This document shows positions 20,440-32,400 of a stretch of 64,000 nucleotides of DNA, piece by piece. Every line of letters starts with the position of its first letter. Position 1 is the stretch's first letter. The position numbers and the translations under genes were made by a program. The notes beneath the pieces are model-generated. The model saw only the letters and a program-made list of their open reading frames with translations, did not search any database and was not told the origin of the DNA. This stretch comes from Amoebophrya sp. A120 (Eukaryota > Sar > Dinophyceae > Syndiniales > Amoebophryaceae). The stretch is taken from contig CAJINV010000022.1 in the NCBI GenBank assembly GCA_905178155.1, positions 317,207 through 381,206 of the forward strand, written 5' to 3'.

Positions 20440-23117
20440 GACAGACGGTCTTGGTGTCTACTGTCGTGTCTGCCTTCTACTTCTTCACGTGATCATCTTC
20501 CGCAAGACACAGCGCCGCTTCTACTGATTCAAGCAACACAAGTCGCTTGTGGCACGGTACTACTTTGCCTGTAGTGTTCGGCCTTTTACTGTGTCTTCGT
20601 TTCATCTATCAATCACTTTATGAATCAATGTATCATGCGCTACAAAAACAGAATTGCATTGACTCAGGCCAGCCCTTTTCTTCGGGGGAGTACGAGTTGT
20701 ATGCAAAGCTTTTCTAGTCTGCCCAAATAAAAATTGATGAAGTTTTGCCGACAAATGTTTGCGCAGAATACCTACCGTTGCAGCTACTCTTGCTTCGACT
20801 TTCGACATCAAAATGAACGTGTCAGTTCCGCGCTGCACGACTTATGATTTCAATTTTTTGCATCAATGGTTTGTCAATTGACAATTTTGAATAAAGAAAT
20901 CACTCATCATATGATCTGTTCACAAATAAGTATAGCAAGTTTTCGAACGAAAATCAACATCGCGGCGCAGTTTCATTTCTATTTCGTGTATGAGTATGAA
21001 CCTTCACGACTAGAACAAGAATACAGTATGCAATGTAGTTCTTTCTAGAAGTAAGAAATGCAAATCAAATACAAGACCCGCCACTCTGCAGCTCCTTTGG
21101 ACGGAACAATTGCATGTTATATTTCCTCTTGCCGGGACATTGTTGCTTCCCGCAAGACTTGTTCCGCAAGCAGACATTCCTTGAAGTTCAATCCGCATGA
21201 CCAGAATGATTGAGCGTCAGCATGTTCCAAATCATGAGAAAAATGCATGTAAATTATGGCCGCGAGTGTGATCAGTATCTGTATCAGATGTGATCGCCGC
21301 GAGATCAATCGTGACCGCTCTACAACTTCCGTGAAATCAGATGTGATCGCCACAAGATCGTCGACAAAGCGGGCGGGAACGGGATCACGATCCTGTTGCT
21401 CGCTGTTGCACCACCTCGGGCTCGGTGACTGGAAAATGATGAAGCAAATAATTCGGTTGCCAAGAAGGTGGTGGTCACCATCTATCATGTTTCGACGCGC
21501 TCAACACGTCAGTTGTTTGATGTTGATGAAGCCGTTTACTGTTCCATTCGGTCGTGGCTTGTTCCGGATAATTCGGTGAGAAGTAGATCTTCGCGCAGGT
21601 TCATCAGTCGGTGTCGGATCATCCTAATCAATCCAGCTGATCCTCTTCCTCCTGCAATTAGTAGATCCAAGTGTCGCCACAACCGGCACGGTAGAGGTAA
21701 TACCATTCCAGGTGTGGAAGTGGAACCAGTCCTCGCCGCAGCAGCGGCAACACCTGGAGAAACGGTTTTGTGGATGCTGATGCATTCAACTCTGCCAAGG
21801 TACTTGTAGTACGGCCCAAGCACGAGTACAGCGCTTCAGGAACTATTCACTTCGGGAGTCACCTCGACGATGTTCATCAGGCCATTATACAGTTGCAGTG
21901 CAGTTGTACTAGTGGTGTCTACGTACATCTTCGCCGCAACTACCTCCTGACACCAGGGGACCAGGAGCTTCTACTCAGAACCAGCCGCACACCAGGAAAG
22001 TACTGACTCAGGAACAGCAGCACACCAGGCGGATTGTAATTGCAGCTGCGAAGGACATCAATCCGCGGTGTGGTCCTCGTAACGCTAAAGTTGTACACCC
22101 TTGCTGGTCCTCGGCAGGAATACCACACGCCAGGAATACCACACGGAGAAGTGCCTGTAGATCATTCAGGAATGCGTCGGAAGGAAGATTCAGGAAGTGT
22201 CGAGAATCCTCCATGTCCGTGTCGGAAATCACTACAATCAGGAATGAATTGTGCTGAAAAATCAGGAAAGTGAACCAGGAACTACTGCGCATCCGGCAGA
22301 TGATCAGGAACTTCGCATTTGTGGTCGACTTCAGGAATCTGTCTCTCGATCAGAAAGTTCTAGTTTTTTGTGTCAGCGAAGATGACGCTGTCAAGTGTCA
22401 GTCTGATTAGCAATGCAGGAACTTCTACAACAAGGACATCTTCAGCCGCATCCTCCTCTGCTCGTGTGAGAGAACTACCCCGCCCGCTTTCAGGAACTAC
22501 ATGTCTTCCCTTCGAGCTCGAGCCGATCATCTTGATACAGGAAACTTCTGCCAAGCGTGCGCGCACCAGTCGATCAAGCCTAGCAGAGATGCAGCAATCC
22601 TCAGGACCACGTGTGGAACGTGGAAATAACGGAGACAGGTCTTCTACATCTACCGAGCTGCTGCACCGCGATTGTGGATGTGTGCCAATTGTACATCGGT
22701 AAAGCATAGTTGTGAACGTGCGCCGCCCGGACGTGCGCAGTGGAGTGACCTGCTCTGGAACGTTGTTTACCTCCGTGGAACGATTCGTATTCGACTGTCG
22801 GAAGCTCTTCGGTCCTCACATGTTCACGACGTTCTGCGAAAACCGAGCGCTGCGCTCGGTGAGCAGATGAAGGATGTTGTGCGTCGGAGTTATCAATGTA
22901 CTGTCTCTGTCAAGTCATGTTGTATGAGCGTCCGAGCCCGTGGGGATGAACGTTTGCAGCAGGAGCGGTTGATCAAATAACATCAAGTTCGTTCCGCACA
23001 GCGACGGAGTCTGTTTTAGTTTATATTCGTCGTCGCGCAAGAACTAGCTGCACTACTCGCAGCCGCAAAACTACCCGAACGACGCGGCCCAAGTCCGGTG
23101 TTGCAGTGTGCAGGAGC
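20440..23117. other. Intergenic region with scattered CAGGAA motifs and repeat fragments
   Basis: No convincing gene. Between about 21950 and 22620 CAGGAA-like motifs recur irregularly more than ten times. 22205-22285 resembles 14910-14980. A sentence-like duplication around TCAGATGTGATCGCC occurs at 21285 and 21338. A Ser-rich ORF at 22370-22702 could be a gene remnant. Confidence 0.45.
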
Positions 23118-23713
23118 TCGAGCTCTTGCATAGACGTGTTGATGAACCACACCGACGTATGTGTAGATCTCGCGTTGCTCCAGCGGCAAGAACAGCTTGT
23201 CCACCAGTAACTTCACGATTGATTCAGAGGAAGATCATGTACTCAGAGGACTCTACTGATGTACTTAGTACAACTAGATGGGGCGTGGATCTCCTGATGT
23301 CTTTACGAAGACCTGCTGCATCGCGTTGACGCACAGGGTACGTCATGAACATGATACGTATGCTGTATACGCTGTCGTGGATCGAGATCAGCAACAAGAT
23401 CTTCTAGATCATGCTCGTCCTACTTCGAGGGCACTCAGCACTCCTCATGGATGATTGATGTTGTGCTTCACTTTCGTGCTCTCACAGCAATATAACCACG
23501 TACTCTTAGTCAAGAACAAGAACCCTACTAGCTTTTTCCAAAAGCCCCGCTACTTCGGCTCTTGTCGTTTCGAAGTAAGACCTCAAGCTCACTCTCACTC
23601 TCACACTCACAAGAATACAAAGAGTAACAATATCACGTAAGTAAAGTACTAAGTAACAAGTAGAAGCATCATCTCGTCCTACGGCTAGTATATTACCTTA
23701 GCACTTCTCATTC
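23118..23713 (+). repeat. 5'-flank repeat, copy 2 of 3 (putative promoter and 5' UTR)
   Basis: Ends ten bases before the ATG of the first secreted-protein gene. It carries CCGCTACTTCGGCTC, TTTCGAAGTAAGACCTCAAG and a terminal TTACCTTAG|CACTTCTC that could be the acceptor of a 5'-UTR intron whose donor is GTAAGA. Confidence 0.65.
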
Positions 23714-23722
23714 ACCTCGAAA

Positions 23723-25405
23723 ATGAACGCTCGTCGGTCCTCTGCTGGGTCCTTGTTCTCCGGCGGAACAGCTACGGCTACACTCCTGTTACTGGGCACG
23801 ACTACAGTCCTCCTCGGCCACCAGGTGCACGCCGCTACGCCGGTCCATGGAGGTGTAGTTGGCGTTCCTAGTCCGGATGTTGGATCTGAGCATGACGGTG
23901 ACATGCATATTGGCAACTACATGAGTACCACAGGAGTAGACCAGGAGCGCAAAGACGAACAGCATGCGGAGATCAACATGTCGGTCGAGCCTGGTCGTGA
24001 ACAAGAGCAAGACAAAGAGCACCATTCTCCTATCGGTGCCAACGTGCTTCGGTCCGCATCGACTGTGATTTCCAATACTATCGGAAACTTGGCAAACCGC
24101 GGACCGAGTGCGGTTTCCAACACCATTGGGAACTTGGCAAACCGCTTTCGCCGCAAGAGGAAGGCGGGAGAAGCTGGGCTAGTTTTCGGTGGACCAGATG
24201 TCGTTGATGGCCAACAAGAGCAGAAAGTTGCTGAAAATTCTGCATCAGCAACTGGTGAGCCACGCAGCTCCTCGACCACGTCCGCCCCCACCTCTCCTGA
24301 CAGAGAGAGCCAGAGCGCGCCTTCCCCTGTCGCAGATCCTGAATATCATCCCCGCGTGGTTGGAGATCTTCTAGATGATGATCTTCCTGATGCTGATCAG
24401 GAGAAGTCGATGATGAAGGACCAGGATGCTGACGTAGTTCTTGACGCTGCCGACGTTGTTCTTCATGCTGGAGACGTTCTTGAGGGGCCACTGGCCGATC
24501 ATCGCCCCGATAGTCAAGAAGAAGCTCCCGTTGTAGCAGCAAGAACGCCCACCCATTCGCCGGTCGAAGATGAGCAGATGACCGAACAAACGTCGCCCCT
24601 GGACGACGACGAGGTAGAGCGCAGGGTGAAGCGGCAGCGAACGGACGAGGGCGTTTTCGCTACAACAGCTTCCGCCGCACCTGCTAGCCCTTCGCCTTCG
24701 TCCTCCTCTTCCGCTTCCGGTCCGCCTGCTGCGGCCTTCAGCACGGAAGAGGAGAAAAAGGTGGATGAGGCGGTGCGCATATTGGTTGAGAAGAACTTCT
24801 CGCCCGCCCAGATTGCTAAGCTCATTGTTCACAAGGCCGTGCTAATGGCTGACAATATTGCCACTGCCAGTGATGTTGAAATTGAAGTAAATAGTCTAAC
24901 ATCCGCAGCTGCAGGCCCTCACGTGGTCGACGCGGATGTGCCCGTCGTCGAGCATGGTGAACAGCTGCCGGCCACTGAAATTATTCCTGAAGTAGAACAA
25001 GACACGCCGTTGGTGACCACCTCCCCCGCTGGTGAAGTGCAAGACGCTCCTCCCGCAGCGACCCACGGGACCACGACTGAGGAAAGCATGGAAGTAGAAA
25101 TGGTGGACCGAGAGGAGCATCAAGAGCCGGCGCATCTGGAACAGGTCGACATGGAGGGAAAACAAAATGCACAAGACCAAGCGACGTTGGAACAGGCCGA
25201 GGTGGTGGAAAAAACTACCGTGCCCGGCACCAGTCTTGTTCCAGATGAGCATCAAGAAGTTGCGGCGGCAGCTAGCTCCGGTTCGACGGGACAAGTTTCT
25301 AGTGAAGAAGTTGAACAACAAACTGGTGGCTCCTTCTTTGCGCCGGTGAGAAGTTCTACGCAGCGGGCGGGAAAGAGGTGGGGACCCTTTTCCTCCTGGT
25401 TCTAG
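23723..25405 (+). CDS. Secreted acidic protein with NLS-like clusters (560 aa), tandem copy 1
   Basis: Start at 23723 follows CCTCGAAA. The N-terminus is a signal peptide (hydrophobic TATLLLLGTTTVLLG, likely cleavage after QVHA). The mature part is acidic and disordered, with a doubled SNTIGNLANR motif running into the basic cluster FRRKRKAG and a second cluster RRVKRQR near residue 300. A conserved helical segment (RILVEKNFSPAQIAKLIVHK) follows. Near the C-terminus is FAPVRSSTQRAG. No introner or GT-AG intron is needed. Paralogous to 26634-28295. Function unknown; export followed by nuclear targeting in a host is an inference from the signal peptide plus basic clusters. Confidence 0.8.
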   Translation: MNARRSSAGSLFSGGTATATLLLLGTTTVLLGHQVHAATPVHGGVVGVPSPDVGSEHDGDMHIGNYMSTTGVDQERKDEQHAEINMSVEPGREQEQDKEHHSPIGANVLRSASTVISNTIGNLANRGPSAVSNTIGNLANRFRRKRKAGEAGLVFGGPDVVDGQQEQKVAENSASATGEPRSSSTTSAPTSPDRESQSAPSPVADPEYHPRVVGDLLDDDLPDADQEKSMMKDQDADVVLDAADVVLHAGDVLEGPLADHRPDSQEEAPVVAARTPTHSPVEDEQMTEQTSPLDDDEVERRVKRQRTDEGVFATTASAAPASPSPSSSSSASGPPAAAFSTEEEKKVDEAVRILVEKNFSPAQIAKLIVHKAVLMADNIATASDVEIEVNSLTSAAAGPHVVDADVPVVEHGEQLPATEIIPEVEQDTPLVTTSPAGEVQDAPPAATHGTTTEESMEVEMVDREEHQEPAHLEQVDMEGKQNAQDQATLEQAEVVEKTTVPGTSLVPDEHQEVAAAASSGSTGQVSSEEVEQQTGGSFFAPVRSSTQRAGKRWGPFSSWF

Positions 25406-26149
25406 AGAAGAGATGACGGACGAAGGGAAGAAAAAAGAGAAGCACGTCGTGGCCGTGCGCCAAGCGACTTGACTCAATTAGGAGGCCTGGTGGTCCATGT
25501 TGTATGATTGTTCTGTACACATGATAGTACTTACCGAATCCAATACTAGTTAGTAGCACAGCAAGTACCACAACCACCAGAACGCAGTCACTCAGAAGTG
25601 TTGGTGTAGTTGCCGTCATCTTTTGGCGCAGAGATGCTGACATGGTCATAGTACAAAGCTGCTACAGAAGTAAAGTTAGAGAAGTTTACTCACTCGAGCA
25701 TACGAGCAGTTTCAAGTGCATAAGGGTTTATGCCTTTCAAGTCTGAAACTGTAACAAGCAAGGTGAATTTATTCCTGTATGATAATTATCATGAAGATTG
25801 TGGTAGGAGCGAGCAAGAAACTATACTTACACCTTCGATGCTCCTTGGTGGAAAATGTGAATGTAAGTATCGAATTGCGATTTTCGTGCTGCAGAAACGC
25901 TGGAAGATGACCTATTTGCTGTTCACTCCTCTTGCAACATGTTCTCCGTGTCAGAGGAAGATCCAGTGACGTCGCGATCTTTCATCGACATCATCCAGAT
26001 CCAAACCCATCCCCTCGCCTTCTTCACCTGTATTTTCGACGTTGTTCGTGATTTGATGTGATCCATTTTTCTTCTTGATGAAGAAATTTGTCAACATACC
26101 GGTACGATATAATTTTTGCAATGCATAGAAGAAGACATGCTGCAATTCA
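25406..26149. other. 3' flank of tandem copy 1
   Basis: Contains blocks shared with 28460-28800 (GGTCCATGTTGTATGAT, CATGATAGTACTTAC, GCATAAGGGTTTATGCCTTT), showing that the duplication unit includes 3' flank as well as gene and 5' flank. No ORF with support. Confidence 0.6.
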
Positions 26150-26620
26150 TTGACATCTTCAGAAGACCTGTTGCATCGCGTTGATGCACGGGTTTGATGT
26201 ACTTCTACTTGGACGTCGTGCTACTGCTACGTATACTGTATACGTTGCCGTGCGTCGTGGATCGAGATCAATCGACAAGATCTATTTCGTGCGCTCCCGG
26301 CGCCGACCGGGGCGCAGCACAACTCATGGATGATTGATGATGTGCCCCCTCGTCGTAAAATTGTCGCAGTCAACAATAAACCTCTTCTAGACAACTACAA
26401 CTTGCTTTTTCGAAAAGCACCGCTACTTCGGCTCCACTTAATCGTTGTTTCGAAGTAAGACCAAGATCTTCTTGTTCAATCCTCACATTGTTCACACTTA
26501 AGTATAAGTACATCAACTACAACTACACGCGGCACAAACAATATTTATCTATATATAAGTAGTAAAGTGAGTATCAGTAGAAGCACCATCTGTGCTAGTT
26601 CTAGTATATCTTCATTTCTC
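26150..26620 (+). repeat. 5'-flank repeat, copy 3 of 3 (putative promoter and 5' UTR)
   Basis: Similar to copies 1 and 2 in the blocks GAAGACCTGTTGCATCGCG, CTTTTTCGAAAAGCACCGCT and TTTCGAAGTAAGACCAAGA. It diverges in the middle, with a GC-rich insert near 26300. It lies directly upstream of the second tandem gene. Confidence 0.65.
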
Positions 26621-26633
26621 ATCCGCCTCGAAA

Positions 26634-28295
26634 ATGAACTGTCGTCGGTCCACCTCTGTTGGGTCTTTGTTCTATTCCGGAACCGCCACGGCGACACTCC
26701 TGTTACTGGGTACAACGACTACTGTCCTCCTCGGCCACCAGGTGCACGCCGCTACGCCGGTCCAAGGAGGTGTTGGCGTTCCTAGTAGTCCGGATGTCGA
26801 TGTTGGTGTTGGATCTGAGCCTGACGCTGACATGCATGTTGGCAACTACATGAGTACCACAGGAGTAGACCAGGAGCGCAGTGAAGAACAAGAGCATGCG
26901 GAGATCACCACGCCGGTCGTTCCTGGTGAACACGAGGAAGACAAAGAGCATCACTCTCATACGGCCAACGTGTTTCGGTCCGCACCGACTGCGTTTTATT
27001 CCAACATCATTGGGAACATGGCAAACCGCGGACCGAGTGCGATTTCCAACACCATCGGAAACTTGGCAAACCGCTTTCGCCGCAAGAGGAAGGCGGGAGA
27101 AGCTGGGCTAATTCATCTCCGTGGAACAGAGGCCAGCACCTCTTCGACGTCGCCCGCCCCCACCTCTCCTGACAGAGAGAGCCAGAGCGCGCCTTCCCCT
27201 GTCGCAGTTCCTGAATATCATCCCACCGTGGTTGGAGATCTTCTAGATGATGATCTTCCTGATGCTGAGGAGGAGAAGTCGATGATGAAGGACCAGGATG
27301 CTGACATAGTTCTTGACGCTGCTGACGTTGTTCTTCGTGCTGGAGACGTTCTTGAGGGACCACTGGCAGATGATCGCCACGATGATCAAGGAGAAGGTCC
27401 TGATGTAGCAGCAAGAACGTCCATCGCCGTCCCAACGCCAGTTGAAAATGAGGAGACCGAAAGAATGTCGCCCCTGGACGACGACGAGTTAGAGCGCAGG
27501 GTGAAGCGGCAGCGAACGGATACGGAGGGTGTTTTCATCGCTACAACAACTTCCGCCGCACCTGCTAGCCCTTCGCCTTCCTCCTCCTCTTCCTCTTCCT
27601 CTTCCGGTCCGCCTACCGCTCATCTTACCACGGAAGAAACGGAAAAGCTGGATGAGGTGGTGCGCATGTTGGTTGAGAAGAACTTCTCGCCCGACCAGAT
27701 TGTGCAGCTCATGGTTCACAGGGCCGTTCTGATGGTTAACAGGGCTGCCACTGCCAGTGATATTGAAGTAAACAGTCCTAGAACATCAGCAGCAGGCCCT
27801 GCTCATGTCCACGCAGAAGATGTGCCCGTCGTCGAGCATGGAGAACATCAGCCGGTCACCGAAATTGTTCCTGAAGTAGAACAAGACACGCCGTTGGTGA
27901 CCTCCACCGCTGGTGAAATGCAAGATGCTCCTGCCGCAGCGACCCACGGGACCACGACTGAGGAAAGCATGGAAGTGGAAATGGTGGCGCCGCGAGAAGA
28001 GCATCAAGAGCCGGACCATCTGGAAAAGGTCGGTATGGAGGCACAGCATGCACAAGAGCAGTTGGAGCACCAGTTCGAGTTGGAACAAACTACAACCGTG
28101 CCCGGCACCAGTCTTGATGTTCCAGATGAACATCAAGAAGTGGCGGCGGCAGCTAGCTCCAGTTCGACGGGACAAGTTTCTAGTGAAGATGGCGAACAAC
28201 AACAAACTGGTGGCTCCGTCTTTGCGCCGGTGAGAACTTCTACGCAGCGGGCGGGAAATAAAGTCCGGGGGTTCTTTTCCTGGTTCCAGAAGTAA
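26634..28295 (+). CDS. Secreted acidic protein with NLS-like clusters (553 aa), tandem copy 2
   Basis: ATG at 26634 aligns with the start of the upstream paralogue (MNCRRSTSVGSLF). Signal peptide with the same QVHA|A site, duplicated IGNxANR motif, basic clusters FRRKRKAG and RRVKRQR, the helical segment RMLVEKNFSPDQIVQLMVHR, and the end FAPVRTSTQRAGNK. Differences are mainly short indels in acidic and Ser-rich linkers (a longer Ser run near residue 315). Conservation of the two basic clusters and helix against drifting linkers suggests those parts are functional. No introns. Confidence 0.8.
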   Translation: MNCRRSTSVGSLFYSGTATATLLLLGTTTTVLLGHQVHAATPVQGGVGVPSSPDVDVGVGSEPDADMHVGNYMSTTGVDQERSEEQEHAEITTPVVPGEHEEDKEHHSHTANVFRSAPTAFYSNIIGNMANRGPSAISNTIGNLANRFRRKRKAGEAGLIHLRGTEASTSSTSPAPTSPDRESQSAPSPVAVPEYHPTVVGDLLDDDLPDAEEEKSMMKDQDADIVLDAADVVLRAGDVLEGPLADDRHDDQGEGPDVAARTSIAVPTPVENEETERMSPLDDDELERRVKRQRTDTEGVFIATTTSAAPASPSPSSSSSSSSSGPPTAHLTTEETEKLDEVVRMLVEKNFSPDQIVQLMVHRAVLMVNRAATASDIEVNSPRTSAAGPAHVHAEDVPVVEHGEHQPVTEIVPEVEQDTPLVTSTAGEMQDAPAAATHGTTTEESMEVEMVAPREEHQEPDHLEKVGMEAQHAQEQLEHQFELEQTTTVPGTSLDVPDEHQEVAAAASSSSTGQVSSEDGEQQQTGGSVFAPVRTSTQRAGNKVRGFFSWFQK

Positions 28296-29431
28296 GCTGG
28301 CGCATCGTTCTGCTCTTTGCCAAGGAAAGCTGTCAATGCGCATACAAATTGTACGAGTACTTACCGGAGGTGGGCAGGCAAAGCTAGAAGGGAAGACGAG
28401 GGAAGAAGACAAGAACGCGAGATGAAGCTGCCACGATGAAACGCTACTTGAAATTTTTGGTTAGGAAGTCTGGTGTCCATGTTGTATGATCGTTCTGTAC
28501 GCATGATAGTACTTACATACCAAATCCAATACTAGTACCATAAGCAGTACCACCAGAACGCATTTTTCGATGGTGTGGCTACCGTCATCTTATTTTTGGG
28601 GGCCCAGAGATGCTGGTAACGCACTTTTGTGCTGTGAGCAGCAGTTGTGTGGATGAATCAGCAAAACAAAATGTTTGCGATGGCCACAGTTTCAGACTAC
28701 AGCAGTATTAAACTAAGAGTAGTTCCAGTTTCACGGGAGCTGCGTACGAGCAAGTTCAAGTGCATAAGTGCATAAGGGTTTATGCCTTTCACATCTGAAG
28801 AACAGAGTAACCAAATGGTTGTTGTGTATGATATATGATCAGAATCATCTTGGTACTTCCGGCGAGCAGCAGTCTGTAGAAATATCTTCGATGCATCTTC
28901 TTGATGGTCGTGGACAATGTAATAAATGCTTGCGATTATCATGCCGTAGAATGCAGATAAACTAAATTAAATGCTACGATGTTCATATTTCTGTTGTTCA
29001 CCAGCTGGCTCCTGTTGCATGTTCTTCATGCCACAGGAAAATGATCCAATGCCTGTGTCTTTCACTCGCAGAAGGTGGTCTAAGAAGGTCGCAGAAGTTG
29101 AAGTGCAATAGCTTCGGATCGGGACGAGATCTTTGTAAATTCCAACCTACGACCACCACGGTTCGCATCGGATCCGATTGGTGATTCAATTTCGGCAGTG
29201 GTGAAGATGAAGGTGCTCATGCTGCAGTTGTATCGAGTGTCTGCTTCTCATCTCCAACGTCTTGCTTTTTTTTTGTCGAATCCTCACAGTCGGCGTCAAG
29301 GAGCGCGAGGTTCTTGCTCTTGACTGATGTATGAGTATAATCAAATCCTGTTCAATTTGCGCAGGAGGAGTTTCTCACTAGTTGTACATTGCCTTCCCAT
29401 GGACCACGACGACACCTAGTGGCCTCTGATA
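28296..29431. other. Intergenic, 3' flank of tandem copy 2 then unique sequence
   Basis: 28460-28800 repeats blocks of the 3' flank of copy 1. The rest is AT-rich without supported ORFs; no introner arms. Confidence 0.5.
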
Positions 29432-32400
29432 ATGTATTCATCTTGTGCTTGTTTGTGTTTCTATGCCTATTCGCTGAAAATTTCAAGTACTTTAATATCA
29501 TGGCCCACCAAACGTTTATTTTGCATTTTCTTTGCCTTGAACTCGAACAAAACATTAAGCCCCAGCATTCGTAGTACCCGAAAAAGATGTTCGGCAGCTG
29601 CCCGCTTCGTAGTTTATTTAGCTGCCACCTGCTTCTTCGTTGTTTGCGCACTTCATCTTCTGCTCCACGTTAACGTTAACCTTGTCAAAGGATCTTCGAG
29701 TGCAGCTGAAGATGTGGTCGTGGATAAAAACGTATCACCGGGACGAGGTCGTGGCAACCTTCAGATCATCGCGAACTATTTTCGCAACCCAGATTTGTTC
29801 CGTTCCACGGATGCGAATGTGCACGACGAGGTCTTGACGGCGCTGAGTGGTGAGATTTTATTTGCGTCTACTCGATTTTCATCTGTAAAAACAGGAGCAA
29901 CGAACAGCACCTCCACTGACCTCCACCACCTTCTGCTTCTCGCCGCTCGATTAGCCGGGGACAGCACGTCGAAAAATCCGAAGTACTACCGGGAACTCGA
30001 CCGCCGGTTTCGGCAGTGGCGACAGAATGAGTTTGCGACGTTTGGGAAATATTGGACATGTGGACCGCTGAACGTCCGACGGAGCGATGAGTTTTTCGCA
30101 AGTGCGATAATTTCTGATGCGAAGACACGAAGTAGAAACGGAGACGAAGTAAAAGCCGCAGGCTCGGCTGGCGCAAGATCAAACAAGAACGATTCACCAA
30201 GAATTTTCCCCGCCTCCAATCTCATCAACCCGCTTCCAGTCGTCTGGTCCGAAGCGGATCTGATCCCCTTCCCCTTTCTCGAGCAGTTTCTGGAGCTGAA
30301 AGAAACGCAGAAGCGGTTCAAACGGGATATTGCGGACGGTGGGGAAAAATTGGAAGAGTTGTTTGCCGCTGTACTGGGCAGGGAGGCTCAGCACGCGCAG
30401 GACTTGGGAATCGCACAACTAGACGAAGAGTTGTTGGCCACTTCTAGTTTGGAATCTGAATCAGAATCTTCAAGCTTGAATAACGCCGGCCGGCTGTTTC
30501 AGAAACTGCTCGAATCCGTCGTCACAGAGGGCAACGCCATCTCGTCTGTGACGTTGCTGCGGCATGACAAAGACGCAGCACAACTCCTGAACAAGCAAAA
30601 CCCCCAAGACCACCGGGTAAACCAAGCCGCCTGTCAAGTAGTGCCCCGGATCTGCACAGAGCTACTCGACCGACCGGAAATCAAGCGCTGCGACGAGGCG
30701 TCGGCCTCGCTGTTGCGATTTTCATCTTCTGGGGAAGACGACGAGCACCTCCAAGCGCAGACTCAAATAAAAATTTTTGATGCAGACAGGAACGGATTGC
30801 AGCAACAGTCAGAAGCAGACAGCACGACCGAGGCAGTCACTTCCACCGCAAGTACTAGACCACTTCTCCTTTCCCGTCCGGTGCTAACAGTGGTGGTTCT
30901 GTTGCACGCCAAAAACCTCATCGCAAATAACGCGACACTTTCCCTCACCGTTGGTGATGGTACAACTCATCAAGAAGCTGGTCAGGCTGTATCACCTCCC
31001 AAGAACTCTTTGCCGCTGAAACTCGGAAAGCCGGTCGTTTTTGACAGCACCGTCCCGCACTTCTACAGCATAGAAAAACCAAGTGCCTCAAGAAGAAGTA
31101 GAACAATGGGCACCAAGAAGATGAACAAACCCGCCGCCGCCCTCACCGCAGTCGCCCTTCGCGTCGATCTATCAAATGCAAATGTGTCTGGGTCTGGAAG
31201 GTTGCAACTTGTCATGCTAAATCTGATTCATGCAAAGAGTCTGTGTTGCGTGATTACTTACCAACAGCCGTCCTTTTTTACCAAGCTGAGAGGGTATTTC
31301 TCAGGCAGGATAGGCATGATAGAGATCTCACAGAATTTGTCATGCTAGGTGCTGCATTCCAGACCTCATGAGTCATAGAGCACCTGCATGACAAACGTGA
31401 GAATCTTCCAGACCCAGACATATGTGCAGTTGATACGATCTTTGCGGACCCTGCGCCGCGTCCGCGGTGAAAAATCGGCTGTACAAGTCAATTATGGATA
31501 GCAAATATATCTGGGTCTGGAAGAAGACAAACCTGTGATGCGCATTTCAGAACATAGAAAAATCTCTCATGCATAAGTAGCAAAAGCTGCCCACTTTCTG
31601 TCACCAAAATGGGGGACTTGTCATGCGGATTCGGCATTGCGGAAGCTCCTCGAGACCTGTGATGCTAGAGCTTCCATGCCAGCCCTTCTGTGTCATGCAA
31701 AAACAGCATGACTCTTCCAGACCCAGACACTTTTACACTTGATATCAATCGGAAATCCTCTTTTCTCGGTTTGCACCGCCACTGCGGCAACTGCCGGCGT
31801 TTTTTCTGAACATGCTGCGGTTGTTGATGGTCAGCAAGCACCGATAATACCTATCAACTGCAAAAATGTCTGGGTCTGGAAGAGTGCCAGACTTGTCATG
31901 CAGGTTTTCCAAGACCCATTAGGTCTGGTATGTAGGAAATAGCACGACAGATTCTGTGAGAGTTCTATCATGCCTATCCTGCATGAGAAACTGCTTCTCG
32001 ATTAGGTCAAAAGTGGACAGCTTTTGGCAATCATGCAACACAGATTTTTACATAATTTTAATTCAGGTTTAGCATGACAAGTTGCTTCGTTCCAGACCCA
32101 GACATTTTTGCACTTGATGATACCGACGCTCGAACAAATCCAAGAGGAAGATAGACAAGTAGGACAGCATATCCTGTCGTGCAAAAGTATCGTACTCGTA
32201 TTGCAGTCATGCATTACAAATCCTTTTGTTAAGGTAAATCCGCATTACATTCTCATGCTGAGGAAATTTGTAATGCATTTATACGAGTACGATACTTCTG
32301 CAGTTCATACAGCACTTAGGCTTGGCGCCAGGGGATGCGAACAGATATCCTTTCGACAAAGCCACTGAGATAAATTTCGACGGAAGTAGAGCCGCAGCTG

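Noticed and set aside
31030-31170. Confident call of an aspartyl beta-hydroxylase domain in the 1854-aa protein
   Set aside because: Only a short FDSTVPH-like stretch is reminiscent; the first metal-binding His/Asp and the Arg partner are not identifiable.
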